Positions 58,790-64,000 of a stretch of 64,000 nt of DNA are shown piece after piece. The DNA comes from Pandoraea terrigena (GTDB lineage Bacteria > Pseudomonadota > Gammaproteobacteria > Burkholderiales > Burkholderiaceae): assembly GCF_902459705.1 (NCBI RefSeq), contig NZ_CABPRU010000002.1, forward strand, positions 62,001 through 126,000, written 5' to 3'. Every line of letters begins with the position of its first letter. Position 1 is the first letter of the stretch. Under the pieces are notes generated by a model, which was given only the letters and a program-made list of their open reading frames with translations, was not told the origin of the DNA and made no database searches. Made by a program: the position numbers and the translations under genes.

Positions 58790-59569
58790 TTAAAACGTGC
58801 CCGGATACGCGCCGCCGTCGATCAGCACGTTCTGCCCGGTCATGTATCCGGCCTGTGCGCTGCAGAGAAACGCGCAGGTCGCGCCGAACTCGTCCGGCTG
58901 CCCGAAGCGACCGGCCGGGATCGCGGCAGCCCGCTTCGCGCGCGCTGCTTCGAGCGTCTGTCCGCTCCTGGCCGCCCACGCCTGCAGGGTGCCCGCGAGG
59001 CGGTCGGTATCGAAAGCGCCCGGCAGCAGATTGTTGATGGTGACGTTATGGCCAACGGTTGTCCGCGCCAGTCCGGCAACGAACCCGGTCAGCCCGGAGC
59101 GGGCGCCATTGGACAGCCCGAGGATATCGATGGGCGCCTTCACGGCCGACGACGTGATGTTCACGATGCGCCCGAAACCGCGCGCGATCATGCCGTCCAC
59201 GCTCGCCTTGATGAGTTCGATGGGCGTGAGCATGTTCGCGTCGAGCGCTCGAATCCAGTCGTCGCGTTGCCAGTCGCGAAAGTCGCCCGGCGGCGGCCCG
59301 CCCGCATTGGTCACGAGAATGTCGAGGGGTTCGCATGCCGCAAGCGCCTGCGCACGCCCCTCGGGCGTGGTGATGTCGCACGCCACGGCGGTGACGCGCA
59401 CGCCTGTGGCCGCACGAATCTCGTCGGCTGCGGCGTCCAGCGCCTGCGCCGTCCGGGCGACGATGACGACATTCGCCCCCGCTTCGGCCAGCGCCTGCGC
59501 GCACGCCCGTCCCAGTCCCTTGCTCGCACCGCAGACCAGCGCGGTGCGCCCCTTGATTCCCAGATCCAT
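58790..59569 (-). CDS. SDR, 3-oxoacyl-ACP-reductase-like with SNGAR active-site variant
   Basis: The 259-residue SDR has [12 protein letters not shown] (about residues 11-22), [14 protein letters not shown] and [13 protein letters not shown], but the usual YxxxK is replaced by SNGAR ([13 protein letters not shown], about 155-167). This subgroup of beta-ketoacyl-reductase-like SDRs is recognised for that replacement, so it is family-typical rather than a lesion. Catalysis may use other residues. ATG 59569 is the family start. It sits upstream of mgsA by 20 bp and may be co-transcribed with it. Confidence 0.88.
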   Translation of the reverse strand: MDLGIKGRTALVCGASKGLGRACAQALAEAGANVVIVARTAQALDAAADEIRAATGVRVTAVACDITTPEGRAQALAACEPLDILVTNAGGPPPGDFRDWQRDDWIRALDANMLTPIELIKASVDGMIARGFGRIVNITSSAVKAPIDILGLSNGARSGLTGFVAGLARTTVGHNVTINNLLPGAFDTDRLAGTLQAWAARSGQTLEAARAKRAAAIPAGRFGQPDEFGATCAFLCSAQAGYMTGQNVLIDGGAYPGTF

Positions 59570-59775
59570 GTTCAGCCTTCGACAAGTGAAACGTTGGACA
59601 ACTGCGGCCGTACCGCGTCTTTCAGCGATTCTAAGGGAATCGTGCGCGCCCTGCTTTGTCGGGCCCGCGCCTGGGCGATCGCCCCCGCCGAGATCGAAAC
59701 CCGGACCGGCGGCGCCCGCATCGGCTAAAATCGCGGCCATGCGGGCCACACCGGCCCTGCCTCAGATTGCCTGCC

Positions 59776-60426
59776 ATGAAACAAGACGCCCGCTTCCCGA
59801 ATCTCTATATCTGCGATCATCCGCTGATCCAGCACAAGCTCTCGCACATGCGCGACAAGGAAACGTCGACGCGCACGTTCCGCGGCCTGTTGCGCGAGAT
59901 CACCTTGCTCATGGGCTACGAGATCACCCGCGACCTGCCGCTCACGACCGAGCGCATCGACACGCCGATGGTCGCCATGGACGCGCCCGTCATCGCGGGC
60001 AAGAAGCTCGCCATCGTGCCGGTGCTGCGCGCTGGGGTGGGCATGAGCGACGGACTGCTCGACCTGGTGCCGTCGGCACGCGTTGGTCATATCGGCGTGT
60101 ATCGCGACGAGCAGCATCGTCCGGTCGAATATCTCGTACGACTGCCGGATGTGGCCGACCGCCGTTTCATCCTGTGCGACCCGATGGTGGCGACCGGCTA
60201 TTCGGCCGTGCATGCCGTGGACGTGCTGCGCAAGCGTGGCGTGGCGGCAGAGAACATCGCGTTCCTCGCCCTCGTGGCCGCGCCCGAAGGCGTGAAGGTG
60301 CTCCTTGACGCGCATCCGGACGTGAAGCTGTATGTCGCGTCGCTTGACGAGCGTCTGGACGATCACGCCTACATCATTCCGGGTCTGGGCGACGCGGGCG
60401 ACCGCCTGTTCGGCACCAAGAACTGA
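59776..60426 (+). CDS. upp: Uracil phosphoribosyltransferase
   Basis: The 216-residue protein shows all Upp motifs: [53 protein letters not shown] (about 83) and the PRPP loop [14 protein letters not shown] (about 129), plus the uracil-binding tail [16 protein letters not shown]. It makes UMP from uracil and PRPP. ATG 59776 is the family start. The permease gene uraA usually found next to it is not here. A 10-bp GC hairpin follows. Confidence 0.96.
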   Translation: MKQDARFPNLYICDHPLIQHKLSHMRDKETSTRTFRGLLREITLLMGYEITRDLPLTTERIDTPMVAMDAPVIAGKKLAIVPVLRAGVGMSDGLLDLVPSARVGHIGVYRDEQHRPVEYLVRLPDVADRRFILCDPMVATGYSAVHAVDVLRKRGVAAENIAFLALVAAPEGVKVLLDAHPDVKLYVASLDERLDDHAYIIPGLGDAGDRLFGTKN

Positions 60427-60439
60427 CGCGCGACGGATC

Positions 60440-60471
60440 GCGGGCCCCGGCCATTGCGTGGCGGGGCCCGC
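60440..60471. terminator. GC-rich hairpin between upp and the EamA transporter
   Basis: GCGGGCCCCG and CGGGGCCCGC pair perfectly over 12 bases between convergent stops. There is no T-run. Confidence 0.5.
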
Positions 60472-60481
60472 GTCCCCCGCC

Positions 60482-61399
60482 CTACCGGGCCTTGCGCCGC
60501 GTGGCCATCGCCACCCCGATGGCCGCCAGCCCCATCCCACCCCAAGCGATTGGCGGCATGTGTTCCCCGACCATGAGCCACGCGGCGAGCGCCGCCGACG
60601 GCGGCACGAGGAAAAACAGCGCCGAGACGCGCGACGCCTCGCCTCGCCGGATCATCGCCAGCAGCAATGAAATCGCGACGATCGAGTTGCCGATCACGAG
60701 ATAGACGAGCGCGACGCCAAGCTGCCACGTCCAGTCGATGCGCATCGGCTCGAGCCACCCCGCAAGCGGCAGTGTCACCGCGAAGCCCACGGCGTATTGC
60801 ACCAGATTGGCGGTGACCGGGTGCTGCCCCACGCCGAAGCGCTTTTCGTAGAGCGTGCCACAGGTGATCGCCCCCAAGGCCACAAACGTCAGCACCAGCC
60901 CCAGCGCCGAGGTCACCTCCACCGCCGAGCGCGCCACGATGACCAGCACCGCCCCCGCCAGCCCCAGCGCGAGTCCGATCCAATTCAGACCGCTCACGCG
61001 CTCGCCCACCAGATGCGGCACGGCCAGCGCCACGAGAATCGGCTGCAGCGAGGTAATCAGTGCCACACTGCCGGCCGACACGCCCAGACGCAGCGCCAGG
61101 TACGTCATGCTGAAGTACAGCGCCTGGATGAGCAGACCAATGACAATGAGATGCCCCCAGGCGGCGGCCGTCTTGGGCAAGGGCGGGCGCATGACGACCG
61201 CCAGGGGCCCGAGCAGCACGAGCACAAGCCCATAGCGCAACGCGAGGAACGTGAGCGGGTCGGCATACGTCAGACCGATCTTGGCCACGGTGAAGCCGAC
61301 CGACCACAGCAACAGGAAGATGAGCGGGGCGGCGCGCAACCACAATGGGTCTTGGGCAACGCCGGTGCGTACCGGTTTCAGCGAAGATTTCAGCGACAT
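60482..61399 (-). CDS. EamA/DMT-family exporter, ten helices
   Basis: The 305-residue protein has ten hydrophobic segments in two EamA repeats, the first starting PLIFLLLWSVGFTVAKIGLT with LTFLALRYGLVLVLLG, the second near ALGAITCGTLYEKRFG and RVSALFFLVPPSAALAAWLM with GEHMPPIAWGGMGL. Members export metabolites such as amino acids or purines; the substrate is unknown. ATG 61399 is at the family start with no clear ribosome-binding site. Confidence 0.88.
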   Translation of the reverse strand: MSLKSSLKPVRTGVAQDPLWLRAAPLIFLLLWSVGFTVAKIGLTYADPLTFLALRYGLVLVLLGPLAVVMRPPLPKTAAAWGHLIVIGLLIQALYFSMTYLALRLGVSAGSVALITSLQPILVALAVPHLVGERVSGLNWIGLALGLAGAVLVIVARSAVEVTSALGLVLTFVALGAITCGTLYEKRFGVGQHPVTANLVQYAVGFAVTLPLAGWLEPMRIDWTWQLGVALVYLVIGNSIVAISLLLAMIRRGEASRVSALFFLVPPSAALAAWLMVGEHMPPIAWGGMGLAAIGVAMATRRKAR

Positions 61400-61526
61400 G
61401 GGGGAATCAGGAATCGTTGAACGGGCGACGGCGCCCGCGGCACACCGGCGGCTCGGCACACGCCACTCACGCCACTCACGGCCGAGCGCCGGATCATTGC
61501 ATCGTCGCCGGGTCAGGCGGGCACGG

Positions 61527-63188
61527 TCATCGGCGCTTGCTACCGCCCAGAATGCTGCCCAGCACACCGCGCACGATCTCCCGGCCCAACTGGCTGCCGA
61601 TGGTGCGCACCGTACTCTTGACCATCGCTTCGACGACCGTGTCCGTGCGGCGCGACCCACCTGTGCCGCCCAGCAGGCCGCCGAGCGAGTCCTTCACGGC
61701 ATCGAGCAGCCCGCCGCCCGAGGTCTCGCCGCCGTTCGGCGCTTGCGGCACGGCGCCGCCCGCGTCAGGTTGCGGCGCCTCGCCCTGGCGAGTCTGGGTG
61801 CGCCCGACGAGCCGCTCGTAAGCCGACTCGCGATCCACCGTCTTTTCATACACGCCAGCCACGAGCGAGGCAGCGATGAGCGCTGTGCGCTCTTGCGGCG
61901 TAATCGGTCCGATACGCGAGGCTGGCGGCGCGATATACGCGCGCTCGGTCACCGCCGGGCGCGCCTTCTCGTCGAGCAGCGACACCAGCGCTTCACCCAC
62001 GCCCAGTTCACCGATCGCCGCTTCGATGTCGAGCAACGGATTGGCACGCATCGTCTGCGCCGCCACCTTCACCGCCTTCTGGTCGCGTGGCGAATAGGCG
62101 CGCAACGCATGCTGCACGCGATTGCCCAACTGACCGAGCACGGTGTCCGGCACGTCGACCGGGTTCTGCGTCACGAAATACACGCCGACGCCCTTCGAAC
62201 GAATCAGGCGCACCATCTGCTCGATCCGCTCAAGCAACGGCTTCGGTGCCTCGTTGAACAGCAGATGCGCTTCGTCGAAGAAGAAGACGAGTTTGGGCTT
62301 GTCGGGATCGCCCACTTCCGGCAGGCGCTCGAACAACTCGGCGAGCAGCCACAACAGGAAGGTGGCGTAGATGCGCGGCGCGGCCAATAGTTTGTCCGCC
62401 GCGAGAATGTTGACGATGCCACGCCCTTGCGCGTCCGTCTGCATGAAGTCGTCGATATCGAGCATCGGCTCGCCGAAGAACTTGTCGGCGCCCTGTTGCT
62501 CGAGTGTGAGCAGTCCGCGCTGGATCGCCCCGACCGACGCGGCCGAGATGTTGCCGTACTGCGTGGTGAAGGTCGACGCGTTCTCACCCACGTGCTGAAG
62601 CATGGCACGCAGGTCCTTGCTGTCGAGCAGCAGCAGGCCGTTGTCGTCGGCAATCTTGAAGACGAGGTTGAGCACACCGGTCTGGGTCTCGTTCAGTCCC
62701 AGCAGTCGCGAGAGCAACAGCGGGCCGAGATCGGAGACCGTCGCACGCACGGGATGGCCCTGCTCGCCGAACACGTCCCAAAGCGTGGCCGGGCTGCCGT
62801 GCCAATCGGGCGTATCGAAGCCGAACTGGGCGATATGCGCCTTGAGCTTGGGCGTCTCGGCGCCCGGTTGCGTGATGCCCGTCAGGTCGCCTTTCACGTC
62901 GGCGAGGAACACGGGCACGCCGATGTCGGAAAAGGCCTGCGCCATGACCTGGAGCGTGACGGTCTTGCCCGTGCCTGTGGCGCCGGTAATCAGCCCGTGA
63001 CGATTGCCCATGGCGGGCAGCAGACCGAGCCAGTGCTGGCCGTTGCGTGCGATGAGGAGTCGGTCGCCGGATTCGCCGCCCGCGCTCGCCGCCCCGTCGG
63101 GGGCAGCGGGGGTCGCAGTGACGTGGGACGATGCCGCCGGGGAAGCGGCAAGCGACGAGGTTTGCGGCGGCACGGGCTTCTGGGGCAT
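61527..63188 (-). CDS. HerA-like (DUF853) ATPase
   Basis: The 553-residue protein has Walker [21 protein letters not shown] (about residues 65-84), FLADVKGDL, and Walker [14 protein letters not shown] (about 300), with [10 protein letters not shown] and a conserved arginine region after it. This is the DUF853 branch of HerA/FtsK-like ATPases, conserved in proteobacteria and of unclear function. The first 45 residues are Ala/Pro/Ser-rich and likely disordered; the C-terminus is glycine-rich. ATG 63188 begins similarity. Confidence 0.88.
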   Translation of the reverse strand: MPQKPVPPQTSSLAASPAASSHVTATPAAPDGAASAGGESGDRLLIARNGQHWLGLLPAMGNRHGLITGATGTGKTVTLQVMAQAFSDIGVPVFLADVKGDLTGITQPGAETPKLKAHIAQFGFDTPDWHGSPATLWDVFGEQGHPVRATVSDLGPLLLSRLLGLNETQTGVLNLVFKIADDNGLLLLDSKDLRAMLQHVGENASTFTTQYGNISAASVGAIQRGLLTLEQQGADKFFGEPMLDIDDFMQTDAQGRGIVNILAADKLLAAPRIYATFLLWLLAELFERLPEVGDPDKPKLVFFFDEAHLLFNEAPKPLLERIEQMVRLIRSKGVGVYFVTQNPVDVPDTVLGQLGNRVQHALRAYSPRDQKAVKVAAQTMRANPLLDIEAAIGELGVGEALVSLLDEKARPAVTERAYIAPPASRIGPITPQERTALIAASLVAGVYEKTVDRESAYERLVGRTQTRQGEAPQPDAGGAVPQAPNGGETSGGGLLDAVKDSLGGLLGGTGGSRRTDTVVEAMVKSTVRTIGSQLGREIVRGVLGSILGGSKRR

Positions 63189-63496
63189 TGAGAGACCTCG
63201 GCGGTAGACGCGGCGTAGCGCGTGACACGGCGCAGCAAACACCCGTGGCACGGTGCGGCGGCATGATAAAATTGCCTCCGATTATAGCGGCAGGTTGCCG
63301 CTCGGACTGCCCCGGCCCCGAAATGACGGGAAACCGATGGGGTCGACACGACCCACGGAAGCCCACGGGGCGATGGGGCAATTCGCGCCCGCGCCCCGGG
63401 GGTGGCGGGCGCTCGCGTTTCAACGGTTGGCCGCGCCGCACTGCGCCGGCCGGCAGAGCATACTTCGCCGCACAGCGCGGCACGACGGAGAAATTC

Positions 63497-64000
63497 ATGG
63501 CGGGTCATTCCAAATGGGCCAACATCAAACACAAGAAGGCAGCGGCAGATGCCAAGCGCGGTAAAGTCTGGACACGCCTGATCAAGGAAATCACGGTGGC
63601 CGCGCGCCTTGGCGGCGGCGAAGTCGACAGCAATCCGCGCCTGCGCCTGGCCGTGGAAAAGGCGGCCGATGCGAACATGCCCAAGGACAACGTCAAGCGC
63701 GCGATCGATCGCGGCGTTGGCGGGCTTGACGGTGCCAACTACGAAGAAATCCGCTACGAAGGCTATGGCATCAATGGTGCAGCCGTGATCGTCGACACCA
63801 TGACGGATAACCGCGTGCGCACCGTCGCGGAAGTGCGTCACGCCTTCTCCAAGTTCGGCGGCAACATGGGCACCGACGGTTCGGTGTCGTTCCTCTTCAC
63901 GCACTGCGGCCAGTTCCTGTTCTCGCCGGACACGCCGGAAGACAAGCTCATGGACGTGGCGCTCGACGCCGGCGCCGACGACGTGATCACCAACGACGAC
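63497..64000 (+). CDS. yebC: YebC/PmpR family regulator, 3' end outside window
   Basis: The visible 168 residues start with [20 protein letters not shown] and continue with [37 protein letters not shown] and [19 protein letters not shown], the hallmark segments of YebC. Members bind DNA or assist translation at difficult stretches. About 240 residues are usual, so some 70 are missing beyond the window. A GGAG site precedes ATG 63497. In many proteobacteria ruvC follows. Confidence 0.95.
   Translation, partial: MAGHSKWANIKHKKAAADAKRGKVWTRLIKEITVAARLGGGEVDSNPRLRLAVEKAADANMPKDNVKRAIDRGVGGLDGANYEEIRYEGYGINGAAVIVDTMTDNRVRTVAEVRHAFSKFGGNMGTDGSVSFLFTHCGQFLFSPDTPEDKLMDVALDAGADDVITNDD

Overview
The window looks like a high-GC Burkholderiales chromosome, probably Burkholderiaceae and most like Pandoraea/Burkholderia. 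The reasons are the OpcP-type porin, the many LysR and sigma-54 activators, the TRAP and CoA-thioester catabolic operons, and a housekeeping set (upp, mgsA, tRNA-Arg, yebC) of Burkholderiaceae type. This placement is from protein character only; no database search was run.

Layout. (1) 1-5.1 kb: the 3' end of a Nit1C-type cluster (AIR-synthase-like protein cut by the window edge, MSMEG_0570-type protein, MSMEG_0569-type flavin oxidoreductase), coupled to an LnmK/Pnap_2097-like protein and a B12-dependent methylmalonyl-CoA mutase. (2) 5.3-6.0 kb: a frameshifted alpha/beta-hydrolase relic. (3) 6.2-18.6 kb: an operon in the order DUF3050, AurF-type di-iron oxygenase, A-T-R NRPS, SRPBCC. This is the mgoBCAD/pvfABCD arrangement that makes diazeniumdiolate or pyrazine-N-oxide signals. 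Beside it lie an aminotransferase, a LysR regulator, a sigma-54 activator, an aldo/keto reductase and a 4'-phosphopantetheinyl transferase. (4) 18.7-39.1 kb: a likely inserted block. It begins in a truncated ahpF, ends near tRNA-Arg, and carries a related ~71-bp repeat near each edge. It holds a GlxA/DJ-1/SDR group and a PAS-sigma-54 activator divergent from a 10-gene CoA-thioester catabolic operon with a BadI-like hydrolase, then an orphan solute-binding protein and an MFS transporter. (5) 39.3-42.5 kb: tRNA-Arg, ornithine aminotransferase, SMR pump, AlaC. (6) 42.6-53.1 kb: a leftward thiolase / AMP-ligase / two PPC-domain operon, a divergent rightward TRAP transporter operon, an SDR, and a second LysR plus sigma-54 activator pair closely resembling the one at 14-16 kb. 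(7) 53.9-64 kb: porin and core genes, ending inside yebC.

The most interesting signal is regulatory. A 16-bp palindromic motif (TGCGACA-GG-TGTCGCA and variants, core ACACCTGT/ACAGGTGT) occurs as clusters at 6.23, 17.63 and 46.63 kb and as a lone copy at 53.63 kb. In the first two clusters the copies are 19 bp apart. Each cluster lies about 100-270 bp from one or two -24/-12 promoters (TGGCAT/C-N5-TTGC). These promoters face the mgo operon, the phosphopantetheinyl transferase (and more weakly the aldo/keto reductase), and both the thiolase and TRAP operons. The two near-twin sigma-54 activators, each paired with a near-twin LysR, are the obvious candidates to act on these sites. The inferred picture is one sigma-54 regulon linking signal synthesis, carrier-protein activation and the two divergent operons at 46 kb.
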